A stretch of 10,180 bases of DNA from Pseudobowmanella sp964228145 (GTDB taxonomy: Bacteria; Pseudomonadota; Gammaproteobacteria; Enterobacterales; Alteromonadaceae). Made by a program: the position numbers and the translations under genes. Shown piece after piece: positions 1-5,881 of the stretch (position 1 is the stretch's first letter; every line of letters starts with the position of its first letter). The DNA is taken from positions 1 to 10,180 of the forward strand of contig CAXQZJ010000072.1 in NCBI GenBank assembly GCA_964228145.1, read 5' to 3'. Under the pieces are notes generated by a model that worked only from the letters and a program-made list of their open reading frames with translations, was not told the origin of the DNA and did no database searches.

Positions 1-10
1 AAATATTTGC

Positions 11-37
11 TAAAGTATCGACAGACTCGGCCGATAC
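11..37 (+). promoter_or_regulatory. Sigma-28 (FliA) promoter of flgM-flgN
   Basis: The -35 box TAAAGTAT (11-18), an 11-base spacer and the -10 box GCCGATAC (30-37) differ from the E. coli FliA consensus TAAAGTTT-N11-GCCGATAA by one base in each box. Transcription should begin near base 44-46, giving a leader of about 28 bases before the flgM ATG at 73. By family knowledge, this gives late-class control of the anti-sigma factor by the sigma factor it inhibits. GTATCG (15-20) and CGATAC (32-37) also form an inverted repeat inside the promoter, which may simply follow from the consensus. Any earlier-class promoter further upstream lies outside the window. Confidence 0.9.
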
Positions 38-72
38 ACTGTTCGAGGTACTATAGGTAGTGAGAAACCAAT

Positions 73-417
73 ATGGCAATTAATGTAAATAACAATCCAA
101 ACAACAAGCCGTTGATTGATGGGCAAAAGCTCAATCAACAACAGCAAACTAACCAGCAGCAAGCAAATGCTGCAGGGACATCTGCACAATCCCAGTCTGC
201 TGCGGCTAGTGTACGCCAGGACTCAGTGTCGCTGACGCAGTCAGCGCAGCAATTAAGTCAGTTGCAGAAAAAAGCAGGCGAAGGGAGCAACGTTAATCAG
301 GAAAAGGTCGACAAGTTGAAAAAAGCGATCCAAAACGGTGAATACCGAATCAATCCGGAGCGCATGGCGCAAAAGATCGCGTCACTTGAATCAGAATTAT
401 TTGGAATAAAATCCTAA
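73..417 (+). CDS. flgM: Anti-sigma-28 factor FlgM
   Basis: FlgM binds the flagellar sigma factor FliA (sigma-28) in the cytoplasm and blocks late flagellar genes until the hook-basal body is complete; it is then exported through the flagellar secretion apparatus. The 114-residue length fits the family. The N-terminal half (about residues 5-48) is Asn/Gln/Ala-rich and probably disordered, as expected for a secreted anti-sigma factor. The conserved sigma-binding region follows: DSVSLTQSAQQL (50-61), then VNQEKVDKLKKAI (74-86) and NGEYRINPERMAQKI (88-102). The ATG is preceded by a weak Shine-Dalgarno-like GTGAG. flgN begins at the base after the stop codon, so the two genes are surely co-transcribed from the sigma-28 promoter just upstream. 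The glutamine-rich N-terminus is more extended than in enteric FlgM (about 97 residues). Confidence 0.96.
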   Translation: MAINVNNNPNNKPLIDGQKLNQQQQTNQQQANAAGTSAQSQSAAASVRQDSVSLTQSAQQLSQLQKKAGEGSNVNQEKVDKLKKAIQNGEYRINPERMAQKIASLESELFGIKS

Positions 418-843
418 ATGTCTGACGCTACGCTGTTATCGCACTTGCAGCAGCAAGTGACTAATTTAGAATCTTTAACAGCGATGCTCGATGCTGAGCT
501 AGGGTTAATAAGTGCCCGAAACCCAGAAGCCCTGATGAAATTGGTCGAAGAAAAACAGCAATTGCTTGATCTCATTACCTCTACCGACCAATCTATCAGC
601 CAAGCCAGCCAATACGCAGATATAGAAAATAGTCAGGTTGTTGATACTCAAGCCCGGGTGAAACAACTAATTGAAGAATGCCGTTATCGCTCCGAAATTA
701 ATGAAAAAGCGGTCGAACAAGGCCAACTAAGGCTGACTCACTTGCGCCAAATGATTCTCGAAGCCCGTGCCAAAGAGTCGATGACCTATGACAAAAGCGG
801 CAAAGCCAGTGGTGGCTCAAGAGGCAAGGGCTACACCGCCTAA
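418..843 (+). CDS. flgN: Flagellar export chaperone FlgN
   Basis: FlgN is the cytoplasmic chaperone for the hook-filament junction proteins FlgK and FlgL, holding them soluble and delivering them to the flagellar export gate. The 141-residue product is almost wholly helical in composition, with Leu/Glu/Gln-rich stretches at about 5-55 and 75-120 and a Gly/Ser/Lys-rich disordered tail (about 124-141). These are typical FlgN features. The sequence itself is weakly conserved, so the assignment leans on size, helical character and position directly after flgM. Its ATG follows the flgM TAA with no gap, with GGAA about 11 bases upstream, so translation is probably coupled. A hairpin terminator follows 21 bases after the stop. 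Confidence 0.9.
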   Translation: MSDATLLSHLQQQVTNLESLTAMLDAELGLISARNPEALMKLVEEKQQLLDLITSTDQSISQASQYADIENSQVVDTQARVKQLIEECRYRSEINEKAVEQGQLRLTHLRQMILEARAKESMTYDKSGKASGGSRGKGYTA

Positions 844-863
844 GGGCACGCAAACCATGTTGT

Positions 864-890
864 AAAAAAAGAGGCACTTGCCTCTTTTTT
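864..890. terminator. Bidirectional terminator between flgN and flgP
   Basis: The hairpin has a GAGGC/GCCTC core (871-875 with 880-884) around a 4-base loop ACTT. It is flanked by an A-run on the left (864-870) and a T-run on the right (885-890), which also pair. It therefore reads as an intrinsic terminator on both strands, serving flgN on the plus strand and flgP (stop at 898-900) on the minus strand. Confidence 0.9.
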
Positions 891-897
891 ACGTTAC

Positions 898-1362
898 TTA
901 GTAGTAACTTACTTTTTTGATCCTGCGCGGTTTGGTGGTACTCAAATAAATTTGATGTACTGCGCGCATGTCTAATTCGAGTTCGGTCGCATAACTGTCA
1001 TCTCCGACCGGATAGGTTTTAATTACCCTGGCCCCGCGTATTACCCCCTGAACAGAAGCACGAAGTGAATCGTCATTCAGCACTAAGTTAGCTAGACGCT
1101 GGTCACCGACGATTCGCTGGCCATAGACTTGCTCGGTTAACTCCCGGTAAGCGACCAGCTTGGAAGCGCGCATCGCCTGCAGCATTTTTACTGTATCTGA
1201 ATCACCCGGCTGCTCTGAAATGGGCGCATAACCAATAGCACTTACAACGGGATAATAATCCGGTTCTACATACTCGTATTCCACGTGTTTATCGAAGATT
1301 TGCGCACACCCGCCCATGGCACCGGCGCTGGCAAGTATCGCGACCTTGAAAAGTTGCTTCAT
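898..1362 (-). CDS. flgP: Flagellar outer-membrane lipoprotein FlgP (LPP20 family)
   Basis: From the ATG at 1362 this is a 154-residue lipoprotein. It has a short Lys-containing N-region, a hydrophobic stretch (about 7-16) and a lipobox ending GGC, with Cys19 as the predicted lipidated residue. Ala follows at +2, consistent with sorting to the outer membrane. The body (about 65-145) resembles LPP20/FlgP, including ASKLVAYRELTEQVYG and a C-terminal strand-rich segment. In vibrios FlgP forms an outer-membrane-associated disk at the base of the polar flagellum and is needed for motility. An upstream in-frame TTG at 1413 was rejected: it lies inside the predicted -12 promoter element and would put 17 residues before the signal peptide, whereas ATG 1362 has GGGA 7 bases upstream. 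It is divergent from flgT. No flgO gene accompanies it here, unlike the Vibrio flgO-flgP pair. Confidence 0.88.
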   Translation of the reverse strand: MKQLFKVAILASAGAMGGCAQIFDKHVEYEYVEPDYYPVVSAIGYAPISEQPGDSDTVKMLQAMRASKLVAYRELTEQVYGQRIVGDQRLANLVLNDDSLRASVQGVIRGARVIKTYPVGDDSYATELELDMRAVHQIYLSTTKPRRIKKVSYY

Positions 1363-1408
1363 GTTTGTATCCCGTAAAGATGACAAATTTCTGTCCTGTG
1401 AAATTGTC

Positions 1409-1424
1409 TGCAACTTTTGTACCG
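1409..1424 (-). promoter_or_regulatory. Predicted sigma-54 promoter of flgP
   Basis: Read on the minus strand, CGGTAC (1424-1419) and TTGCA (1413-1409) match the sigma-54 pattern TGGCAC-N5-TTGCW. The invariant GG (1423-1422) and GC (1411-1410) are separated by exactly 10 bases, and the -12 half is perfect. Transcription would start near base 1398, leaving a leader of about 36 bases before the flgP ATG at 1362. Sigma-54 dependence of flgP is known in vibrios; its presence here is inferred from sequence only. Confidence 0.7.
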
Positions 1425-1447
1425 ATTACGACCGAGTGGGTGAAAAC

Positions 1448-1463
1448 AGGCATAAGAATTGCT
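1448..1463 (+). promoter_or_regulatory. Predicted sigma-54 promoter of flgT
   Basis: AGGCAT-N5-TTGCT has the invariant GG (1449-1450) and GC (1461-1462) separated by 10 bases, with a perfect TTGCT -12 half and four of six -24 consensus bases. Transcription would start near 1474, about 40 bases before the flgT ATG. It stands back to back with the flgP sigma-54 site; the two -24 boxes are only about 25 bases apart. Confidence 0.65.
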
Positions 1464-1513
1464 GTGAAGTTACTCATCAATAAAAACTGCCAATAATTTG
1501 TCATGGGTGATGT

Positions 1514-2653
1514 ATGCGCAACTTGCTCACGTGCTGTTTTCTGTTTCTTTTCTGCTCACCGGTGTCTGCTGCCTGGGTAGAAAGTCAGGGGAGCGCAGAA
1601 ATTAAAAATAATCACACCCAGCTAGCCCGCCAACAAGCGACAGAACAAGCAATACGGCAAGCCCTATTGTTTGCCGGCGCATCGGTCAACAGTGTGCAAA
1701 GAATGGCCGATGGTTTACTCACCGATGATATGCTTGAAGTCCGTGCCAGCGGTGAAGTCGACAGTATGGAAATTGTCAGCGAGCAGCAATCAGGTAATTT
1801 ACTTACTGTTACGATACGGGCCGATATATTTGCCAACCAAGAAAGCTGTCGTCCCGGTGACTACCAAAAAACCCTGGTGACGACCTGGACCCCGATACGT
1901 CACCCCAATCAAGCCACTTATGGCGGCATATTTACCATCGGTCGTGCCCTGCCCGATTACTTGCGTAAGCAGGTTAATCAGCACGCCCGTCATTCAGTGA
2001 TAAAACACATCGAACCTATCGCCGTAGACCCCGCCCTGCATAACGCTGAGCAAGCTATGTTATTAGCGCAAAGAGCCGATAGTCAGTTTGTGCTCTTTAT
2101 GTCCTTGGAGGACCTCAGCGTCGAGGAACCTCAACACCATTCTCTGGCGTTTTGGAAGGACAACGCCCCCACTCGCTACATGGCCCTTAAAGCGCAAATG
2201 TATAACGGTGCTACCGGTGAAAAATTGATGGAAAAAAACCTGAGTTCGTCAGAAGTCTGGGATTTCCATTGGCAAGAAACGTTGGATAGCTATAGCCCCA
2301 GGCTCTGGAATTCCCGCTGGGGTCAGAAGCTTCAGGACCAACTTGCCAGTATTGCCATCGATGCAGATGAACAATTGGCCTGTATCCCTGCCTACGGCCG
2401 TGTAACCGCGGTCAATGGTGCTAACATTAATATCGATTTAGGCAAACAACAGGGCGTACAAGTTGGCGATCGCCTGGCGTTATATCAGCTACAACAATTT
2501 TATGATGCTTCTGGTGAGCTTAACTCTCGTTACGTTTTGCACCCTGTGGAAGTACAGGTAAAACAGGTATTTACTAACAGCGCACTGGTCACCTCAGTCG
2601 ATGATGCGCTATTGGCAAATATTCAGGCTAATGACTTTGTGATGCGTCGCTAG
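1514..2653 (+). CDS. flgT: Flagellar H-ring assembly protein FlgT
   Basis: FlgT is a periplasmic protein that, in Vibrio, forms the H-ring around the LP-ring of the polar flagellar basal body and helps recruit the MotX/MotY stator ring. The 379-residue product starts with a clear signal peptide (residues 1-20, very hydrophobic, cleavage after VSA or VSAA before Trp21), so it is exported. The three expected parts are visible: an N-terminal domain (about 21-110) with the QATEQAIRQALLFAGASV helix region, a middle domain (about 111-285), and a C-terminal beta domain (about 290-379) with GRVTAVNGANINIDLG and GVQVGDRLALY. The mature chain has only two cysteines, Cys112 and Cys290, near the domain borders; a disulfide between them is possible in the periplasm (inference). 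The Shine-Dalgarno is poor (GGGTGA ending 3 bases before the ATG), but the signal peptide fixes the start. No terminator is visible before the tRNA 41 bases downstream. Confidence 0.93.
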   Translation: MRNLLTCCFLFLFCSPVSAAWVESQGSAEIKNNHTQLARQQATEQAIRQALLFAGASVNSVQRMADGLLTDDMLEVRASGEVDSMEIVSEQQSGNLLTVTIRADIFANQESCRPGDYQKTLVTTWTPIRHPNQATYGGIFTIGRALPDYLRKQVNQHARHSVIKHIEPIAVDPALHNAEQAMLLAQRADSQFVLFMSLEDLSVEEPQHHSLAFWKDNAPTRYMALKAQMYNGATGEKLMEKNLSSSEVWDFHWQETLDSYSPRLWNSRWGQKLQDQLASIAIDADEQLACIPAYGRVTAVNGANINIDLGKQQGVQVGDRLALYQLQQFYDASGELNSRYVLHPVEVQVKQVFTNSALVTSVDDALLANIQANDFVMRR

Positions 2654-2678
2654 GTCTTTCATTCAGCCACGGCTTTTG

Positions 2679-2684
2679 TATAAT
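2679..2684 (+). promoter_or_regulatory. -10 box of the tRNA-Arg promoter
   Basis: A perfect TATAAT lies 10 bases before the mature tRNA 5' end. The best -35 partner at 17-base spacing is CTTTCA (2656-2661), a weak match. A GC-rich stretch (CGCAGCGCG) follows the -10 box, resembling the discriminator of stable-RNA promoters under stringent control. The promoter lies within the 41 bases after the flgT stop. Confidence 0.6.
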
Positions 2685-2694
2685 CGCAGCGCGT

Positions 2695-2770
2695 GTCCCC
2701 ATAGTTTAACCGGATAAAACAAGAGCCTCCTAAGCTTTAGATCTGCGTTCGAGTCGCGGTGGGGACGCCA
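2695..2770 (+). tRNA. tRNA-Arg (anticodon CCU)
   Basis: A full cloverleaf folds over 76 bases including an encoded CCA end. Acceptor GTCCCCA (2695-2701) pairs with TGGGGAC (2760-2766), with discriminator G2767. The D-stem GTTT/AAAC closes a loop containing GG. The anticodon stem AGAGC/GCTTT (2722-2726 with 2734-2738, one G-U) presents CTCCTAA, with anticodon CCT at 2729-2731. The T-arm has loop TTCGAGT. It decodes the arginine codon AGG. tRNA-Arg(CCU) genes are frequent integration sites for genomic islands, but I see no integrase or repeated 3' end here. The neighbouring aldo/keto reductase stop codon is only 7 bases beyond the CCA. Confidence 0.97.
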
Positions 2771-2777
2771 ACAACGA

Positions 2778-3725
2778 TTACGGCACCTCTTCGCCTCTGA
2801 CAGCCTCCAGCAACTCATACCAGTGGACTCTGGACAGCTTAACTTTTTGCGCCTGACACGCCTTAGCTAAACGCACTTCATTGGTTGTCCCGATAACAGG
2901 TTGAATATTTGCCGGATGCCTCATTAACCAGGCCAACACCATCGCTTCACTGCTGCAGTCATATTGAACAGCCAGGCGCTGGACTGTTTGAGCTACCGCC
3001 TGATCATGCTTATCGTCAGAAGCTCCGCTGAAACGCCCCTGAGCCAAACTACCCCACGCCTGCAGCCTAATTTGGTGTAACTGGCAGTATTCCAATGTAC
3101 CTGACGCATAGCCCATTGCTTGGTTTGCCGGGCTTCCCGTGGTAATGCCGTCTTCCAACCAATCACGCTGAGCAAGGCTCATCTCAATCTGATTAGCAAC
3201 GATGGGCGTTGCCAATGCCGATTGTAAATAAGCAATCTGAAAGTGATGCATGTTCGACACACCAATTTGCGCAATTTTACCCTGCTGCTGAAGCCTGTTG
3301 ATAACTTCTGCGACTTCTTCTAATTCCATTAACGGGTCTGGACGGTGTAACAACAACACATCAAGTCGTTCTGTGTGTAAGCGACGCAGACTCTCATTTA
3401 CCGATGTCTCAATCCATTGTGCAGAAAAGTCGTAGCGTTTAGGCCCTTGCTCGTCGACAAAACGAATTGCACACTTTGATTGAAGCAGCATCTGGTGCCG
3501 TAATTGAGGGGCATTTTGCAAAACACGCCCAAAGGCCTGCTCCGCCTTACCAAACGTGTAGATGTCAGCATGATCAAAGACGTTAATCCCCAGTGCCAAT
3601 GCTGCTTCGATCAACGCCTGAGCTTGTTTCACATCATTATCGGTCAGAGGGGCTTGGTTCCATCCACCACCGAGCCCCATACAGCCATAGATAAAACGGC
3701 TTGGCACAATTGCAGGTTTCGACAT
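2778..3725 (-). CDS. Aldo/keto reductase, YdhF-like
   Basis: This is a 315-residue cytoplasmic NAD(P)H-dependent oxidoreductase of the aldo/keto reductase fold. The catalytic tetrad is intact: Asp51 and Tyr56 in FDHADIY, Lys84 in LQSKC, and His127 in LLLHRPDP. The cofactor-side motifs GVSNMH (155-160) and IQPVIGTTN (274-282) are also present. The order of motifs, and the GCMGLGGGW start, resemble E. coli YdhF, whose physiological substrate is unknown, so no substrate is proposed. ATG 3725 is preferred because GGAAC lies 7 bases upstream; a GTG at 3737 overlaps that Shine-Dalgarno. It follows kynU on the same strand after 88 bases, which may hold its own weak promoter; read-through from kynU is possible because no terminator is visible between them. 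It is convergent with the tRNA. Confidence 0.88.
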   Translation of the reverse strand: MSKPAIVPSRFIYGCMGLGGGWNQAPLTDNDVKQAQALIEAALALGINVFDHADIYTFGKAEQAFGRVLQNAPQLRHQMLLQSKCAIRFVDEQGPKRYDFSAQWIETSVNESLRRLHTERLDVLLLHRPDPLMELEEVAEVINRLQQQGKIAQIGVSNMHHFQIAYLQSALATPIVANQIEMSLAQRDWLEDGITTGSPANQAMGYASGTLEYCQLHQIRLQAWGSLAQGRFSGASDDKHDQAVAQTVQRLAVQYDCSSEAMVLAWLMRHPANIQPVIGTTNEVRLAKACQAQKVKLSRVHWYELLEAVRGEEVP

Positions 3726-3813
3726 AGTCAGTTCCACGGGTTAAACTAATTGCAGGCAGGTTAGCACAAGATACGTCCCAAACAGCAGAATCAAACTATG
3801 CATTCGTATGCGG

Positions 3814-5046
3814 TCAGGTTACCTGCTGACGGTGTTGGAAACGGGGACGCAAATACACCTGACCGGCCATAATTTCTGCCAATGTTTCTTTGGCTAACCA
3901 AATATCTTCAAAACTCAGATACAAAGGTGTGAAACCCATCCGTAATATATCCGGTGCACGAAAATCGGCAATCACGCCACGCTCAATCATAGCTTGGCAA
4001 ATGCTGTACGCATGAGGATGATGCCATGCTAGTTGGCTACCACGTTGCGCAGGATCTCGAGGCGAACCTAGTTGCAGGTCGGCGGTACGCTCATCACTGT
4101 CAATCCATTGAACAAAAGCTTGTGTCATAGCCACCGATTTTTTTCTGAGTTGCTGCATATCCAGACTGTCAAAAACCTCCAGCGCCGCATCCAACGCAGA
4201 CAAAGCCAACACCGAAGGCGTGCCAACCAACAATTGGTTCAAGCCCTTCGCGGGTGTGTACTTGGTTTCAAAGGAAAAGGGGCTGGCATGCCCCATCCAG
4301 CCCGTCAATGGCTGAAATAATTTTGAGTGATGGCGTTTAGCAACGTAAGCGAACGCTGGCGCGCCGGGTCCACCATTGAGGTATTTATACCCGCAACCCA
4401 CCGCCATATCGACCTCACAGGCATTCAAATCAACCGGCAGAGCGCCGGCACTGTGCGCTAAATCCCAAATCACTAATGCGCCAGCCTTATGACAAGCCTT
4501 GGTAATGGCAGCCATGTCGTGCAAACGTCCAGAGCGAAAATTGACCTGAGTGAGCATCACCACGGCGACACTCTCGTCTAATTGGTCAAGCAGGTCTTGA
4601 GGCTCATATAACTCGAGTCGAGCACGATTACCAATCAAACTTTCCAAACCTTGTGCCATGTACAAATCGGTAGGGAAATTGCCTTTTTCAGATAAAATCC
4701 GAGACCTGTCCGACCGCATATTTAAGGCAGCGCACAGTAACTTGAATAAATTAATGGATGTGGAATCAGCACAAATAACTTCATCGTGCTTGGCACCAAT
4801 CAAAGGGGCAATACGTGCACCGACAGATTGCGCAAGTGTAATCCACTGATGCTGATTCCAACTGGTGATGAGATCCTCACCCCATTGGTGATCAACAACT
4901 TGCGTCAGGCGCTTTTTCACGCTTAATGGCAACGGACCAAGGGAATTACCGTCCACATAGATTTTCCCCGGGGGCAAATAAAACGCATCACGTTTGGCAG
5001 CCAGCGGGTCAGACTTGTCCCACTGCCGAGCTTGCATTAATGACAT
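3814..5046 (-). CDS. kynU: Kynureninase
   Basis: Kynureninase (EC 3.7.1.3) is a cytoplasmic PLP enzyme that splits L-kynurenine into anthranilate and L-alanine, and can also act on 3-hydroxykynurenine. The 410-residue product has the usual length. The fold-type I PLP core is clear: YVDGNSLGPLP (30-40), SWNQHQW (62-68), ADSTSINLFK (93-102), DLAHSAG (195-201, with PLP-contacting Asp195 and His198), and GYKYLNGGPGAPAF with the Schiff-base Lys221. The C-terminal RMGFTPLYLSFEDI (369-382) is also typical. Its ATG overlaps the stop of the upstream hydrolase gene by one base (TAATG), and AGGA lies about 6 bases upstream inside that gene, so translation is coupled. Its partner may supply the kynurenine. 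No kynA (tryptophan dioxygenase) or anthranilate-degradation gene lies nearby. Confidence 0.97.
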   Translation of the reverse strand: MSLMQARQWDKSDPLAAKRDAFYLPPGKIYVDGNSLGPLPLSVKKRLTQVVDHQWGEDLITSWNQHQWITLAQSVGARIAPLIGAKHDEVICADSTSINLFKLLCAALNMRSDRSRILSEKGNFPTDLYMAQGLESLIGNRARLELYEPQDLLDQLDESVAVVMLTQVNFRSGRLHDMAAITKACHKAGALVIWDLAHSAGALPVDLNACEVDMAVGCGYKYLNGGPGAPAFAYVAKRHHSKLFQPLTGWMGHASPFSFETKYTPAKGLNQLLVGTPSVLALSALDAALEVFDSLDMQQLRKKSVAMTQAFVQWIDSDERTADLQLGSPRDPAQRGSQLAWHHPHAYSICQAMIERGVIADFRAPDILRMGFTPLYLSFEDIWLAKETLAEIMAGQVYLRPRFQHRQQVT

Positions 5047-5864
5047 TATAAATCCTGTAATTGCTTAAGCAGAGCCTCAAAAGCCACGCTGTGTGGGTGC
5101 AGCCAGTCAAAGTGACCGGCACCCTCTACTCTGACAACCGGCAAGGTTAACTTCTGGCTTTGGGCATATGGCACAATCTTATCTGCATCACCATGCAGCA
5201 GTACGCCTCTTACATTGTGATGGATCGGGTTTGCATCATGATAAGCTTGCGGCAGTGCCAAGGGGCCCCCACCGAAAAAGTCATCGGTGACTTGCTGGCA
5301 ACTGTTTGTACCCTCGCTATAGGCTTCCACGTCAGTGATTGCAGCCAGGCCTATGGCGCCATCAACATTAGGATTATTTGCCGACGCTAACAGCGCCAAA
5401 TGTCCGCCAGCGGAGTGACCAATCAACCAAACTGACCGAGTCGGATAGTCTTTTACGACTTTATCTACCGCTAACTGAATATCATCAAAGGTACCCGGCC
5501 ACCCGCCGCCAGGCATCCCTGTACGTCGGTATTCAACGGAGTAAACCACATAACCCTGCTTGCTGAGCGCTGCAGTTAACGCTTTGCTGTGCTCAATATC
5601 ATAGTCTTTAAGCCAACACCCGCCATGTATGAATATCAATATCGGCGCTTGTGCTCGTTCATTTTCAGGATACCACCGCAGCATAAACTGCGCAGGTTCG
5701 CTGCCGTAGGCTATTTTCGCCTGATAAGGTTCAGGGTTGAGTTGAATAACGTCCCGGTAAGGGACCTGAAGCATTGCTTGAGCGTGACCCTTGGCAGTGC
5801 AAAACACTGACAATAATGCCACAAGCACTAAGCCTCCAGAATTTTTAAAGCATTCTCGGAGCAT
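5046..5864 (-). CDS. Exported alpha/beta hydrolase, kynurenine formamidase-like
   Basis: This 272-residue serine hydrolase has the alpha/beta fold motifs of the esterase-type kynurenine formamidases: HGGCW (80-84, the oxyanion region, HGGYW in animal enzymes), nucleophile Ser151 in GHSAGG, Asp228 in HGDADKIVP and His251 in GAGHFDW. With kynU starting at its stop codon, the likely reaction is N-formylkynurenine to kynurenine plus formate. This is inference; it could be another small-ester hydrolase. It is unrelated in fold to the metal-dependent KynB usual in bacteria. The N-terminus is a good Sec signal peptide: Arg/Lys region, hydrophobic stretch about 11-24, cleavage after AQA at residue 30. 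This is odd for a partner of a cytoplasmic enzyme. ATG 5864 has no Shine-Dalgarno and is 17 bases after the stop of a small gene, which suggests coupling. Confidence 0.8.
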   Translation of the reverse strand: MLRECFKNSGGLVLVALLSVFCTAKGHAQAMLQVPYRDVIQLNPEPYQAKIAYGSEPAQFMLRWYPENERAQAPILIFIHGGCWLKDYDIEHSKALTAALSKQGYVVYSVEYRRTGMPGGGWPGTFDDIQLAVDKVVKDYPTRSVWLIGHSAGGHLALLASANNPNVDGAIGLAAITDVEAYSEGTNSCQQVTDDFFGGGPLALPQAYHDANPIHHNVRGVLLHGDADKIVPYAQSQKLTLPVVRVEGAGHFDWLHPHSVAFEALLKQLQDL

Positions 5865-5881
5865 ATTGAGGACTGAAAAAA

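Noticed and set aside
1..60. C-terminal end of a flgA gene before flgM
   Set aside because: The three plus-strand frames give only short peptides with no FlgA-like sequence, and the space is occupied by the sigma-28 promoter.
1421..1428. ACCGATTA resembles a sigma-28 -10 box on the plus strand upstream of flgT
   Set aside because: No TAAA-type -35 box at the required 15-base distance; the stretch overlaps the -24 part of the flgP sigma-54 site, which fits better.
2665..2677. Small hairpin AGC-CACG-GCT followed by T's after flgT as a terminator
   Set aside because: Only 3 base pairs with a short T-run, overlapping the tRNA promoter; too weak to support.
2695..2770. tRNA-Arg as an active attachment site of a genomic island
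   Set aside because: No integrase, no repeat of the tRNA 3' end in the window, and flanking genes look like ordinary core genes.
3726..3737. GTG start four codons upstream for the aldo/keto reductase
   Set aside because: It overlaps the Shine-Dalgarno GGAAC of ATG 3725, and the added residues match nothing typical of the family.
3798..3811. Short palindromic stretch around GCATTCGTATGC between kynU and the reductase
   Set aside because: Only a 4-base stem with no T-run; neither a terminator nor a convincing operator.
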